Positions 18,023 through 26,997 of a stretch of DNA of 64,000 bases are shown here, piece by piece. Within the stretch, counting starts at the first letter, position 1. The number at the start of each line of letters is the position of its first letter. Where the stretch lies: positions 62,001-126,000 of the forward strand of contig CADASP010000008.1 in the NCBI GenBank assembly GCA_902790625.1. Reading direction: 5' to 3'. Under the pieces are notes generated by a model. That model had not been told where the DNA came from and did no database searches. It saw only the letters and a program-made list of their open reading frames with translations. The DNA is from an uncultured Prevotellaceae bacterium. Its GTDB lineage: Bacteria; Bacteroidota; Bacteroidia; Bacteroidales; Bacteroidaceae. The position numbers and the translations under genes were made by a program.

Positions 18023-18030
18023 TAACTTTG
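18023..18030 (+). promoter_or_regulatory. -7 box (TAACTTTG) for the exonuclease gene
   Basis: TAACTTTG sits in an AT-rich stretch 58 bp before the start codon. The nearest TTG upstream is not at ideal spacing. Confidence 0.5.
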
Positions 18031-18088
18031 CGGGCGAATTGCAAAGACGCTCGGCGTCCCTCAGTTTGCTATACAGATTATTGCCATC

Positions 18089-18640
18089 ATGATAAGAGAC
18101 TTCATCGCCATCGACTTCGAGACGGCCAACCAAGAGCCTTCGAGCGTCTGCTCCGTGGGAGTGGTCATGGTGCGCGGTGGGCAGGTGGCCGATACGTTCT
18201 ACAGTCTGATTCAGCCAGAGCCAAACTACTACAACTATTGGTGTCAGCGGGTGCACGGACTGAGCCAGCGCGACACCGACGATGCCCCTGTGTTCTCGAA
18301 AGTGTGGCGGCAGATAGAGGAGCGTATCGCCCATGTGTACTTTGCCGACCAGCTGGCGCCCGATGGTCTACGCTACCAGATAGCATCTATCCCCTTCGTT
18401 GCCCACAATGCGCGTTTCGACGAAGGCTGTCTGAAGGCTGTGTTCAGAGTGTACCAGATGGACTATCCCGACTACCGCTTCTATGACACCCTGACAGCCT
18501 CGCGACGGCAATTCGGCCACACGCTGCCCAATCACCAGCTCCACACCGTGGCCGCTGCCTGTGGCTACGACCTGCGCAACCATCACCATGCCCTGGCCGA
18601 TGCCGAAGCATGTGCCACAATAGCGCTCTACATTCTGTGA
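18089..18640 (+). CDS. DnaQ-like 3'-5' exonuclease
   Basis: This 183-residue protein is essentially a stand-alone DEDD exonuclease domain: Exo I motif FIAIDFETANQ, Exo II FVAHNARFDEGCL, and Exo III HHALADAEACA with the DEDDh-type His. It resembles the epsilon proofreading fold and bacterial orphan DnaQ proteins without a BRCT or ligase partner. An extra, poorly conserved loop (about residues 70-105) separates Exo I from Exo II. Single-strand DNA or RNA trimming is the family role; the target here is not known. It is flanked by intergenic repeats on its 3' side and stands alone. Confidence 0.85.
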   Translation: MIRDFIAIDFETANQEPSSVCSVGVVMVRGGQVADTFYSLIQPEPNYYNYWCQRVHGLSQRDTDDAPVFSKVWRQIEERIAHVYFADQLAPDGLRYQIASIPFVAHNARFDEGCLKAVFRVYQMDYPDYRFYDTLTASRRQFGHTLPNHQLHTVAAACGYDLRNHHHALADAEACATIALYIL

Positions 18641-18744
18641 ATCAGAGAGTACGGTGATAAAAACAGCATGATTCCATGCCCCAATCGTGCACGTATCCAC
18701 TTTGGCTACTCACCACTCGTTTTTACAGCTACCAACACACGGAA

Positions 18745-18995
18745 GAAAAAATGATTATCCGTTTGTACCCGATAGACGGTCTGCGCTCGACCTCTGGTCG
18801 CTCTTGCCCCTTCTGGGCATCGGGTGATTGCGGATAACCATTTTTCTATATTCATCATCCCTTACAAATTTCGGTTGGCAGCGGCCGCTGCCAATCATGT
18901 CCCCGCCCGCTGCCAACCTAAAAAGCACGCCCCTTTTCCCTCTGCGGTGACTCCCGCTCCCTGTTTGTCGTCACCAGATTGCGGATAATCATATT
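18745..18995. repeat. Dispersed intergenic repeat with GATTGCGGATAA ends
   Basis: This gene-free stretch opens with ATGATTATCCG (18749), carries GATTGCGGATAACC at 18829 and GATTGCGGATAATC at 18974, and contains the perfect 16-bp palindrome GGCAGCGGCCGCTGCC (18877-18892). The segment from the first GATTGCGGATAA to the palindrome recurs almost unchanged at about 47700-47761. Related GATTGCGG ends occur at 26680 and 32284. Confidence 0.75.
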
Positions 18996-19101
18996 TTCTA
19001 TTTTTGTACAGCAATGACAATAATCATTGCTGGCTGTCGCCCGAAAAGAACGAATGCCAGAAAAGCCAAAAGAAGTAGCCAAAGCCCGCTCTTTACCTAC
19101 G

Positions 19102-21288
19102 TCATGGTCTGTCGGCAGACTTGGTTCCGAAATCACTCGGCTGTGGTCCCATCTCCAGCTCCAGCACGCCGCCCTGCACAATGTCGTCGTACATCAGATA
19201 GGAGCGCGAATAGGGCTGACCATTTAAGCGGGCACGCTGCACGTAGACATTCGCATCGCTGTTGTTGATGGCCTTGACGACAAACGTCTTGTCGGCATCG
19301 ATGCGGATGCTGGCCTCGCCAAAGAGGGGCGAGCCGATGATGAACTTGCCGCCAGCGGGTTCCACCTGGTAGAGTCCCATGGCAGAAAGCACATACCAGG
19401 CCGACATCTGGCCTACGTCCTCGTTGCCGCTGAGGCCGTCGGGGTCGTTGCGATACTGCTCGGCGAGGGCACGCCGAATGAGGCTGGCACCCTTCCAAGG
19501 CTGTCCCACATAATTATATATATAGAAGATGTGGTGGCTGGGTTCGTTGCCCTGTGCATACTGACCGATAAGGCCGGTGATGTCGGGGGGCGCTCCCTCG
19601 CCAAAGTCGCCGCTGACAACGAAGAGCGAATCGAGCTTCTCTACAAAGCGTTGTTCCGAGCCAAAGAGGGCCACCAGGCCATCCACATCGTGGGGCACCA
19701 GCCAAGTGAACTGCCAAGCGTTGCCTTCGGTGTAGTCGCGGTTGGCGGGCTGGGTGTGGAAGGGGCTGAAAGGCTGGCGGAAGCGGCCTTGGGAGTCCTT
19801 GCCCCGCATAAAACCTGTCTGCGCATCGAAATAATGGCGATAGCCCTGGGCACGCAAGTCGAAATACTGCTGTTCCAACCTTCTCCCCTGCAGCTCGGCC
19901 ACACGGGCCACGCACCAGTCGGCCAGACAATACTCCAGTCCACGCCCCACGGTCTCATTCTCGTCAAAAAGGTCGCAGGGGATGTAGCCATATTCGCGCA
20001 GCAGCTTCAGCCCGCGTTCGTCCATCATGGCCGATGCCGTCATGGCCTCCAAGGCGTCGGCGGGGGTAATGGTGGTGAGGTGCTTCAGCACCATGTCGGC
20101 CAGCACGGGGATGCCTGGATTGCCCACCATGCAGTTGGTCTCGCATCCCCACAAGTGCCACACGGGCAGCTTGCCCTGCTCGCGCCAGATGCTGAGCATG
20201 GTGGCAGCCAAGTCGTCCTGACGGTCGCGATGCAGCAGCGTCATCAGCGGGTGGGCAGCACGATAGGTGTCCCAAAGCGACCACGTGGTGTACATCGGGT
20301 GCTGGCCGTTGTGATGCAGATGACCGTCGGCACCACGATAGTCGCCGTTAGCATCGCTGAAGAGTGAAGGGGCCACCATGGTGTGGTAGAGGGCGGTGTA
20401 GAACGTTGAACGTTGAGCATTGAACGTTGAGCGTTGAGCATTGAGCGTTGAAGGACTGACCATCACCTTCTGCAGCTGAGCCTCCCACTTGGCATCGGCC
20501 TCGGCAGCCACACGCTCAAAGTCCCAGTGGTCCAACTCGGCACGCAGGTTGGCCTGAGCACCCTCCTCGCTCACGGCAGAGATGCCCACGCGCAGCAGCA
20601 GCGGCTTCTTGTTGTTGGCAAAGGAGAGGACCAGGAGTGTGTCGGCCTGGTTGCGCCAGCCATCGATGGGTCGCGAGAACTCGGCATGGAAGAAGAACTT
20701 CTGGTTGTTGGCCCATCCCCGCGAATGGCGATGTCCGCTGAGTGCCGACTCACCTTTCCTGATGGCCTTGGCTTCTTCGAGCCCATCCCAGCCTATGCCT
20801 CGTTTCAGGTCGAAGCGCACGTAGAGCGTGTCGGCTCGCTTGCTGCAGGTGTAGCGATGCAGCCCAGCCCGCTCGGTGGCCGTCAGCTCCACACGCACGC
20901 CGTTGTCCATCCTCACGGAGTAATAGCCGGGGCGTACCTGTTCGTTCTGATGGCTGAAGGTGACCATCTGCTGACCTATATCGGTAGTGGGCAGCACGGT
21001 TAGATCGCCCAGGTCGCCAATACCGGTGCCGCTGAGATGGGTGTGGCTGAAACCCAGCAGCACCGAGTCGCTATAGTGGTAGCCCGAGCACCAGTCCCAG
21101 CCACGTGTGGGCTGTGTGGGGCCCAGCTGCACCATGCCGAAGGGAACGTTGGCCCCAAGGAACACGTGGCCATGACCTCCGGTGCCGATGAAGGGATTGA
21201 CATAATCGGTAAGGCGCAAAGCCTTACCCGCAGAAGCCTGCAACAAGCTGACAGTGGCCATCAAGGCCATAAGGAAGCATCGTTTCAT
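19102..21288 (-). CDS. GH92-family alpha-mannosidase
   Basis: This 728-residue protein has a signal peptide (MKRCFLMALMATVSLLQASAG) and the GH92 signature order: DYVNPFIGTGGHGHVFLGA, LGFSHTHLSGTG, FYTALYHTM, WHLWGCETNCMVGNPG, and GNEDVGQMSAWYVLSAMGLY. GH92 enzymes are Ca2+-dependent exo-alpha-mannosidases (often alpha-1,2) acting on host or yeast N-glycans; cleavage would occur in the periplasm or at the surface. The true start is the ATG at 21288; an open frame continuing further upstream is a shadow over the divergent DUF6057 gene. Residues at about 280-295 (STLNAQRSTFNAQRST) are encoded by a tandem micro-repeat. No susCD pair is nearby. Confidence 0.92.
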   Translation of the reverse strand: MKRCFLMALMATVSLLQASAGKALRLTDYVNPFIGTGGHGHVFLGANVPFGMVQLGPTQPTRGWDWCSGYHYSDSVLLGFSHTHLSGTGIGDLGDLTVLPTTDIGQQMVTFSHQNEQVRPGYYSVRMDNGVRVELTATERAGLHRYTCSKRADTLYVRFDLKRGIGWDGLEEAKAIRKGESALSGHRHSRGWANNQKFFFHAEFSRPIDGWRNQADTLLVLSFANNKKPLLLRVGISAVSEEGAQANLRAELDHWDFERVAAEADAKWEAQLQKVMVSPSTLNAQRSTFNAQRSTFYTALYHTMVAPSLFSDANGDYRGADGHLHHNGQHPMYTTWSLWDTYRAAHPLMTLLHRDRQDDLAATMLSIWREQGKLPVWHLWGCETNCMVGNPGIPVLADMVLKHLTTITPADALEAMTASAMMDERGLKLLREYGYIPCDLFDENETVGRGLEYCLADWCVARVAELQGRRLEQQYFDLRAQGYRHYFDAQTGFMRGKDSQGRFRQPFSPFHTQPANRDYTEGNAWQFTWLVPHDVDGLVALFGSEQRFVEKLDSLFVVSGDFGEGAPPDITGLIGQYAQGNEPSHHIFYIYNYVGQPWKGASLIRRALAEQYRNDPDGLSGNEDVGQMSAWYVLSAMGLYQVEPAGGKFIIGSPLFGEASIRIDADKTFVVKAINNSDANVYVQRARLNGQPYSRSYLMYDDIVQGGVLELEMGPQPSDFGTKSADRP
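20401..20452. repeat. In-frame GTTGA-GCATTGAAC tandem micro-repeat within the GH92 gene
   Basis: The plus strand shows repeated GAACGTTGA / GAGCATTGA units. On the coding strand these give two copies of STLNAQ/STFNAQ just before the conserved FYTALYHT motif, keeping frame. Confidence 0.75.
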
Positions 21289-21311
21289 GGTCGAATTGGT
21301 TTTAATGGGCA

Positions 21312-21319
21312 CAAAGTTA
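21312..21319 (-). promoter_or_regulatory. -7 box (TAACTTTG) for the GH92 gene
   Basis: The plus strand reads CAAAGTTA 24 bp upstream of the GH92 start, predicting a leader of about 20 nt. It lies back to back with the DUF6057 promoter. Confidence 0.5.
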
Positions 21320-21362
21320 CAAATTAATGGCCAAAGAAAGACGAAGAAAAGAAAAAAGTTCG

Positions 21363-21370
21363 TACCTTTG
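21363..21370 (+). promoter_or_regulatory. -7 box (TACCTTTG) for the DUF6057 operon
   Basis: TACCTTTG lies 20 bp upstream of the ATG at 21391, so the leader would be short. No -33 TTTG was recognised. Confidence 0.55.
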
Positions 21371-21390
21371 CAACAAATTTTGCAAAAACG

Positions 21391-23274
21391 ATGAAGACTA
21401 AACCTGCAAAAACCAAAAACGCCCCCACCCCACCGCCCTCTGCTAAGAAGGCATCGAAGCCTGCGGCCCCATGGCTGAAGTGGCTGTCGCCATTGCTCTG
21501 CGTAGTGGCCGTGGTGGCCGCTGCCATAGCGTTGCTCACGCTCGAAGAAGAGTTCCTGTGGAAACTGCAAGAGCTGAACCTGCACCTGCACACGCCACTG
21601 TTCTTCAAGCAGCAGATGGTGGTGGCTGGCGGCTTGCTCACATGGTTGGGCACCTGGTTCACCGAGTTTTTCTACCACCCCGCCCTCGGCGTAGCGTGGA
21701 TGTGCCTGTGGTGGGCGGTGCTGATGCTGCTGGCATCGCGAGCCTTCCGCGTGCCGCTGAAGTGGAGCGCGGTGCTGCTGGTGCCTGTGGCGCTGGTGCT
21801 GATTACGGTGGTCGACATGGGCTACTGGGTGTACTATCTGAAGCTGCGCGGCCACGTCTTCGTGGCGGTGATGGGCCTCTCGGCGGCATGCGCCTTGGTA
21901 TGGGCCTTCCGCTCTCTGCCTGAGGGCAAGTGGCTGCGACCCCTGTTTGTGGCCGTGGCAGTGATGGTGGGCTATCCCCTCTTTGGCTTCTACGGCTTGC
22001 TGGCCACGCTGCTCATGGGCATCATGGGCATCAGGCTCCGCTCGTATGCCAGCACGATTGTGGCCGTGGTGGCCATCGTGGCCGTGCCGCTGCTGTGCTA
22101 TCGCTTCGTGTTCTACCAGACGAGCCTGGGCAACACGTGGTGGGCAGCGCTGCCACTGTACTACATTCTGGAAGAGCATTTCGCCTATTACGTACCTTAT
22201 ATTATCATGGTGGTCTTCTTCGTCGTCATGGCCGCTTGCTACGGCATGCTGCCCAAAGGCAATGTGAAGAAGCCGGTGCTCTGGGCGCTGGCCCATGTGG
22301 TGCTGGGCGTGGTGCTGGTGCTGGGCGTGAAGCAGTTCTGGTATCGCGACTACAACTTCCACAAAGAGCTGCGCATGCAGCAGTGCATGGAGCGAGCCGA
22401 CTGGGAGGGCATCCTGAGCGAGGCGCGCGACCTGCAAGACGAGCCTACACGCGCCATCGTGCTGATGAAGAACCTGGCCTTGTTCCGACTGGGACGACAG
22501 GGCGACGAGATGTACACCTATCGCACTGGTGCCAAGGCTTGCAACACACCCATCCCCGTGAACATGACGCAGGTGGTGGGGTGCAGCATCTACTTCTACT
22601 ACGGACTGGCCAACTACTGCTACCGCTGGTGTCTGGAGGACGGCGTGGAGTATGGCTGGCGGGCCGAGTATCTGAAATACATGACCCGCTGCGCACTGGT
22701 GAACGACGAGGGGCGCGTGGCACGCAAATACCTCGACCTGCTGAAGCAGACTCGCTATCACCATGAGTGGGCCGAGCAGCAAGAAAAGTTCCTGAACAAC
22801 CGCCAGGCGCTGGAGGCCGACGCCGGCTATTCGCCCGTGCTCCACCTGATGAACTTCGACGACCAGCTCAGCAGCGACCAATCGGTGATGGAGAAATTCC
22901 TCATGTACCACTTCGTGAATCATCACAGCGACGACAAGCTCTACCAAGACCAGTCGCTCAATGCCGCGCTGTGGATGAAGGACATACCGATGTTCTGGCC
23001 CTTCTTCAACCAATACGCCCTCAACCATACGGGCGAGAACATGCCCATCCACTATCAGGAGGCGGCCTATCTCTACGGACATCTGGAGAAGAATGTCGAC
23101 ATCAGCAGCATGCCCTTCAGCCAGCAGGTGAAACAGAGCTACGACGCCTTCATGAAGATGGCAGAGCGATGCCAAGGCATGACCGAAGAGCAGATGAAGG
23201 ACGTGTTCTACCCCCAGTTTGGAAAGACCTACTACTTTGAGTATTTCCTCGTCAGAAACCAGAAGCTGTATTGA
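21391..23274 (+). CDS. DUF6057-like polytopic membrane protein
   Basis: This 627-residue protein has a Lys/Pro-rich cytoplasmic N-terminus (residues 1-28), about eight to ten hydrophobic helices to residue 325 (for example LLVPVALVLITVVDMGYWVYY and PYIIMVVFFVVMAACYGML), and a long soluble helical C-terminal half with TPR-like character (ADWEGILSEARDLQDEPTRA). I recall this as the Bacteroidales family DUF6057, of unknown function. It is followed after 21 bp by a PD40/heme lipoprotein and then a Na+:alanine symporter, suggesting an envelope task. I cannot assign a reaction. Confidence 0.65.
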   Translation: MKTKPAKTKNAPTPPPSAKKASKPAAPWLKWLSPLLCVVAVVAAAIALLTLEEEFLWKLQELNLHLHTPLFFKQQMVVAGGLLTWLGTWFTEFFYHPALGVAWMCLWWAVLMLLASRAFRVPLKWSAVLLVPVALVLITVVDMGYWVYYLKLRGHVFVAVMGLSAACALVWAFRSLPEGKWLRPLFVAVAVMVGYPLFGFYGLLATLLMGIMGIRLRSYASTIVAVVAIVAVPLLCYRFVFYQTSLGNTWWAALPLYYILEEHFAYYVPYIIMVVFFVVMAACYGMLPKGNVKKPVLWALAHVVLGVVLVLGVKQFWYRDYNFHKELRMQQCMERADWEGILSEARDLQDEPTRAIVLMKNLALFRLGRQGDEMYTYRTGAKACNTPIPVNMTQVVGCSIYFYYGLANYCYRWCLEDGVEYGWRAEYLKYMTRCALVNDEGRVARKYLDLLKQTRYHHEWAEQQEKFLNNRQALEADAGYSPVLHLMNFDDQLSSDQSVMEKFLMYHFVNHHSDDKLYQDQSLNAALWMKDIPMFWPFFNQYALNHTGENMPIHYQEAAYLYGHLEKNVDISSMPFSQQVKQSYDAFMKMAERCQGMTEEQMKDVFYPQFGKTYYFEYFLVRNQKLY

Positions 23275-23295
23275 AGTTTGAGAATTGAGTTTTTT

Positions 23296-24798
23296 ATGAA
23301 AAAGATACTATTTGGAACCCTGCTGATGGCCCTTGCCGCCTGTTCGGGTGTAAGCGTTCCTGAGACGTTCAAACAGTCCGACGCCCTGCCAGCCATCTAT
23401 CCCGACTACATCGATGTCACCATCCCCGTGAACATCGCCCCGCTGTCGCTGATGATTCTCACCGACTCCCTGCCCGGTGTCGACGATGCCGTGGTGCGCT
23501 ACTCGTGCAGCGACGAGGAGATTCTCTGCGGAGGACTGAAGGCACAACCCAGCATCGGCAACTGGCGCGACCTCACCGCCAAGGCTATCGGGAGCGACAT
23601 CACCGTGGAGGTGTTCACCCGCAGCAACGACCAATGGACACGCCACAAGCCCTTCGCCATCCATGTGTCGCCCGACAGCATCGACCCCTGGCTGAGCTAC
23701 CGACTCATCTCACCCAGCTACGTCACCTACGAGGAGCTCACCCTGAACCAGCGGTGCCTGGAGGACTACGACGAGCGCGTGATGGTCGACAACATGCTGT
23801 GCTGCACCGAGGTGAACGGACAGTGTGTGAACTGCCACAATTACCAAATGTACAACCCACAGCGCATGCAGTTCCACGCCCGACAGAACCACGGCGGCAC
23901 CATCATCGCCTACGACGGCAAGCTCCGCAAGATAAACATGAGGAACGACTCGGTCATCTCGGCCGGCGTCTACCCCACGTGGCACCCCACCCTACCCCTC
24001 ATCGCCTATAGCACCAACCACACCAGCCAGAGCTTCCACACCCGCAACCTGAACAAAATTGAGGTGAGCGACGCTGCCAGCGACCTCATCCTCTACGACC
24101 TGGAGAAGAACCAAGTGAGCAATGTGGAGAACGACCCGCACGAGTTCGAGGTGTTCCCCTTCTGGGCTCCCGACGGCCGCTCGCTCTACTATGCCAGCGC
24201 CCACTTCGTCTACCGCGACACCACGGAGAACGCTGCCGAGATATACCAGCGGGCCAGCGAGGTGAAATACAACCTCTACCGCAAGAGCTTCGACCCGCAA
24301 ACCCTACAGTTTGGCCCCCGCGAACCCGTCTTCATCGCCGACACGCTGGGCCAGAGCGCCACGCTGCCACGCATCTCGCCCGACGGACGCTACCTCATGT
24401 TCACACTGGGCCACTATGGCGTGTTCCACATTTGGCACCATGAGGCCGACCTGTGGCTGATGGACCTGCTGACGGGTGAGACTCGACCCCTCGACGAGGT
24501 GAACTCCAACGACACGGAGAGCTACCACTCGTGGGCCAGCAACGGGCGCTGGGTGGTGTTCAGCAGCCGTCGCACCGACGGTAATTTCACACGCCCCTTC
24601 ATCGCACACATGGATGCCGACGGCCACGGCTCGAAGGCGTTCGAACTGCCACAGCGCGACCCCGCCTTCCACCGTGAGTTCATGAAGAGCTACAACATCC
24701 CCGAACTGATGCGAGGCCCCGTCACATTCACCCCCCAGCAGTTTGCCGACGTGCTGAAGAACTCCGATGGCGAGACGGCCACATTTGTATCAAGATAG
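23296..24798 (+). CDS. TolB/PD40-type propeller lipoprotein with a CxxCH heme motif
   Basis: This 500-residue protein has a lipoprotein signal (MKKILFGTLLMALAACSG, lipobox LAAC). Propeller-type repeats include WHPTLPLIAYSTN, PFWAPDGRSLYYAS, PRISPDGRYLMFTLG and SWASNGRWVVFSSRR. At about residue 180 a CVNCH sequence (NGQCVNCHNYQMYNP) fits a c-type heme attachment site. TolB-like propellers usually act in periplasmic protein interaction; a heme would imply an electron-transfer or sensing role. Whether heme is bound depends on a cytochrome c maturation system, not visible here. The ATG at 23296 gives the signal peptide; an in-frame start 18 bp upstream does not. Confidence 0.7.
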   Translation: MKKILFGTLLMALAACSGVSVPETFKQSDALPAIYPDYIDVTIPVNIAPLSLMILTDSLPGVDDAVVRYSCSDEEILCGGLKAQPSIGNWRDLTAKAIGSDITVEVFTRSNDQWTRHKPFAIHVSPDSIDPWLSYRLISPSYVTYEELTLNQRCLEDYDERVMVDNMLCCTEVNGQCVNCHNYQMYNPQRMQFHARQNHGGTIIAYDGKLRKINMRNDSVISAGVYPTWHPTLPLIAYSTNHTSQSFHTRNLNKIEVSDAASDLILYDLEKNQVSNVENDPHEFEVFPFWAPDGRSLYYASAHFVYRDTTENAAEIYQRASEVKYNLYRKSFDPQTLQFGPREPVFIADTLGQSATLPRISPDGRYLMFTLGHYGVFHIWHHEADLWLMDLLTGETRPLDEVNSNDTESYHSWASNGRWVVFSSRRTDGNFTRPFIAHMDADGHGSKAFELPQRDPAFHREFMKSYNIPELMRGPVTFTPQQFADVLKNSDGETATFVSR

Positions 24799-24817
24799 GG
24801 GTGAGAGGTGAAAGAAT

Positions 24818-26173
24818 ATGGAAGCTATCAACAGTTTCTTTTCGCTCCTCAGCGGATGGTTGTGGGACTGGCCCATGATCATTCTGCTGCTGGGCACCCA
24901 CCTCTTCCTCACATTCCGACTGGGCGTGCCTCAACGCAAGTTGCTGACGGGCATTCGTCTGTCGGTGAAAAAAGACGATGTCGCCAAAGGCGATGTCAGC
25001 CAGTTTGGCGCATTGGCCACGGCACTTGCTGCCACCATTGGCACGGGCAACATCGTGGGAGTGGCTACCGCCGTGGCGCTGGGCGGTCCTGGTGCCGTGC
25101 TGTGGTGCTGGTTCACCGGCATCTTCGGCATGGCCACCAAGTATGCCGAAGGTCTGCTGGCCGTGAAATATCGCGTGAAGGGCAGCGATGGCCGCATGTA
25201 TGGCGGTCCGATGTATGCCCTTGAGCGTGGCCTGAACATGAAGTGGCTGGCCATCCTCTTTGCCGTCTTCACCGCGTTGGCATCCTTTGGCATTGGCTGC
25301 ACGGTGCAGGCCAACAGCATCGCTTTGCTGGCCTACGAGACCTTTGGCGTTCCCACTTGGGGCGTCGGCATCTTCGTCTGTGTGCTCACTGCCATCGTCA
25401 TTCTTGGAGGTGTCAAGTCGATAGCCCGCGTCTGCACCGTCTTGGTGCCTTTCATGGCCTTCTTCTATGTCGTGGGGTGCGTGGTCATCCTCTGCATGAA
25501 CGCCTCGTTTGTATGGCCCGCCATCCAGCTCATCGTCAGCTCTGCCTTCAATCCCTCTGCCGCTGGCGGCGGTTTCGTGGGAGCCACCGTGATGATGGCG
25601 GCCCGCTACGGCATCGCACGAGGCCTCTTCTCCAACGAGAGCGGCATGGGCAGCGCCCCCATCGTGGCTGCAGCCGCCCAGACACGCAACCCCGTGCGCC
25701 AGGCCCTCGTCAGCAGCACCGGCACGTTCTGGGACACCGTTGTCATCTGCGCCCTCACGGGGCTGGTGCTCGTCAGCAGCATCCTGGCCTATCCCGACAT
25801 CTCCTATGCCGACGGTGCCGCCCTCACCAAGGTCGCCTTTAGCAAGATCCCCTACGTGGGTGCTCCCCTGCTCACCTTCGGCATACTCACCTTCGCCTTC
25901 AGCACCATCCTGGGGTGGAGCTATTACGGCGAGAGTGCCGTCAACTACATCGAGGGGCAGCGCATCAACCGCTTCTACCGCATCCTGTTCATCGTGGCCC
26001 TGTTCTTTGGCAGCATCATCAACCTCGACATCATCTGGAACATCGCCGACTGCATGAACGCCCTCATGACCATCCCCAACCTCGTGGCCCTCCTGTTGCT
26101 CAGCGGCATTGCCGCCCGCGAAACCCACAAATACCTATGGTCTGGAAAGCTCGATGCCGAGATGGAAGAGTGA
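24818..26173 (+). CDS. Na+:alanine symporter (AGCS family)
   Basis: This 451-residue polytopic protein contains the family signature GTGNIVGVATAVALGGPGAVLWCWFTG (shown in parts: GTGNIVGVATAV and LGGPGAVLWCW), plus RGLFSNESGMGSAPIVAAAA and YYGESAVNYI. About ten to eleven TMs are apparent. Members import alanine or glycine with Na+ across the inner membrane. It starts 19 bp after the PD40 protein, so it is likely the third gene of the DUF6057 operon. A Na+ coupling fits the Na+-type pyrophosphatase encoded at 39.5 kb, though this is only a physiological inference. Confidence 0.92.
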   Translation: MEAINSFFSLLSGWLWDWPMIILLLGTHLFLTFRLGVPQRKLLTGIRLSVKKDDVAKGDVSQFGALATALAATIGTGNIVGVATAVALGGPGAVLWCWFTGIFGMATKYAEGLLAVKYRVKGSDGRMYGGPMYALERGLNMKWLAILFAVFTALASFGIGCTVQANSIALLAYETFGVPTWGVGIFVCVLTAIVILGGVKSIARVCTVLVPFMAFFYVVGCVVILCMNASFVWPAIQLIVSSAFNPSAAGGGFVGATVMMAARYGIARGLFSNESGMGSAPIVAAAAQTRNPVRQALVSSTGTFWDTVVICALTGLVLVSSILAYPDISYADGAALTKVAFSKIPYVGAPLLTFGILTFAFSTILGWSYYGESAVNYIEGQRINRFYRILFIVALFFGSIINLDIIWNIADCMNALMTIPNLVALLLLSGIAARETHKYLWSGKLDAEMEE

Positions 26174-26241
26174 CCACATCCCCCGCAAAACCATGTTTTT
26201 TCATCTTTTCTGCATTTTCCAAAGAAATTGTGGCCTTAAAA

Positions 26242-26273
26242 TTTGGCAGTATAAAAAAATCTTCGTACCTTTG
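26242..26273 (+). promoter_or_regulatory. Promoter of tRNA-Ser
   Basis: TTTG at 26242-26245 and TACCTTTG at 26266-26273 are 20 bp apart, about 44 bp before the mature tRNA start. Confidence 0.7.
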
Positions 26274-26316
26274 CACCCGCATTTGCGAGAGAATGCCTTG
26301 GTCGGTACATACCGAT

Positions 26317-26403
26317 GGAAGTTTGGGTGAGTGGCTGAAACCAGCAGTTTGCTAAACTGCCGTACGGGTAACCGTACCGGGGGTTCGAATCCCCCAGCTT
26401 CCG
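26317..26403 (+). tRNA. tRNA-Ser(GCU)
   Basis: The 87-nt cloverleaf has acceptor arms GGAAGTT / AGCTTCC, anticodon stem GCAGT / ACTGC enclosing loop TTGCTAA (anticodon GCT), a long class II variable arm (GTACGGG...CCGTAC) and T-arm GGGGGTTCGAATCCCCC. The 3' CCA is not encoded. It marks the left border of the accessory island. Confidence 0.95.
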
Positions 26404-26435
26404 CAAATGCAGGTGATTAAACACCAAAGCACCAG

Positions 26436-26467
26436 AAAGAGAGTGTCGCGTAGGCACTCTCTTTTTC
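26436..26467 (+). terminator. Rho-independent terminator after tRNA-Ser
   Basis: The hairpin has AGAGAGTG / CACTCTCT arms with a 9-nt loop and a following T run, about 33 bp past the tRNA. Confidence 0.8.
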
Positions 26468-26571
26468 ATTTCGTATCTTGATTTTAAGTTCCCCAAGTTC
26501 TTTCTCACCACAGATTGCACCGATGATGCAGATTGTGGCTGCACATGGATGCTGGCATGATGCAGATTACT

Positions 26572-26696
26572 GAATAGACGGGCGACCCCTTCAGGGTCGT
26601 CATCACCTCACACCTATTATCCGCAGGTCGTTCCGACCTACGGCTATTGAGCGGAGACGCCTTCAGCGTCTCAATCACCTGATTGCGGATAATCAT
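26572..26696. repeat. 125-bp three-hairpin dispersed repeat, copy 1
   Basis: Copy 1 contains TGAATAGACGGGCGACCCCT, the palindromes GACCCCTTCAGGGTC and AGGTCGTTCCGACCT, then GACGCCTTCAGCGTC, and ends GATTGCGGATAATCAT. Copy 2 lies at 32174-32292 in the same orientation. The 26405-26571 stretch before it holds no gene. Confidence 0.85.
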
Positions 26697-26859
26697 ATAG
26701 AGTCATATATCACTACCTTTTTTCTTCATTTGCTCTGTCAGTTGTAGACATTCCTTGGCAAAGGTACGAAAAACAGTACAAACTTTGTACTAAGTCATGC
26801 CTTTTCTTGGTATCATCTCTGGCACAAGTAGATGAGGAATGAAAATTTCGAGGATTTAT

Positions 26860-26891
26860 TTTGTATAAACATAATTTTTGTTATAACTTTG
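26860..26891 (+). promoter_or_regulatory. Promoter of the adhesin-like gene
   Basis: TTTG at 26860-26863 and TAACTTTG at 26884-26891 have 20-bp spacing. The leader is about 100 nt. Confidence 0.65.
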
Positions 26892-26997
26892 CATCCAATT
26901 TTTCGGAAACGACGAAAGCAAGCATGCGAAGCCCCCACCCCAATGGGAGAAGCCATGCGGCATCTCGGTATAGTGAATAATACATACAAACACTAAT

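Noticed and set aside
19102..23175. Extending the GH92 protein upstream to 1357 residues
   Set aside because: The extension would run antisense through the DUF6057 gene; the signal peptide starts at the ATG at 21288.
24728..26128. 466-codon minus-strand frame
   Set aside because: It is antisense to the Na+:alanine symporter and rich in His/Glu/Asp, characteristic of a shadow frame.
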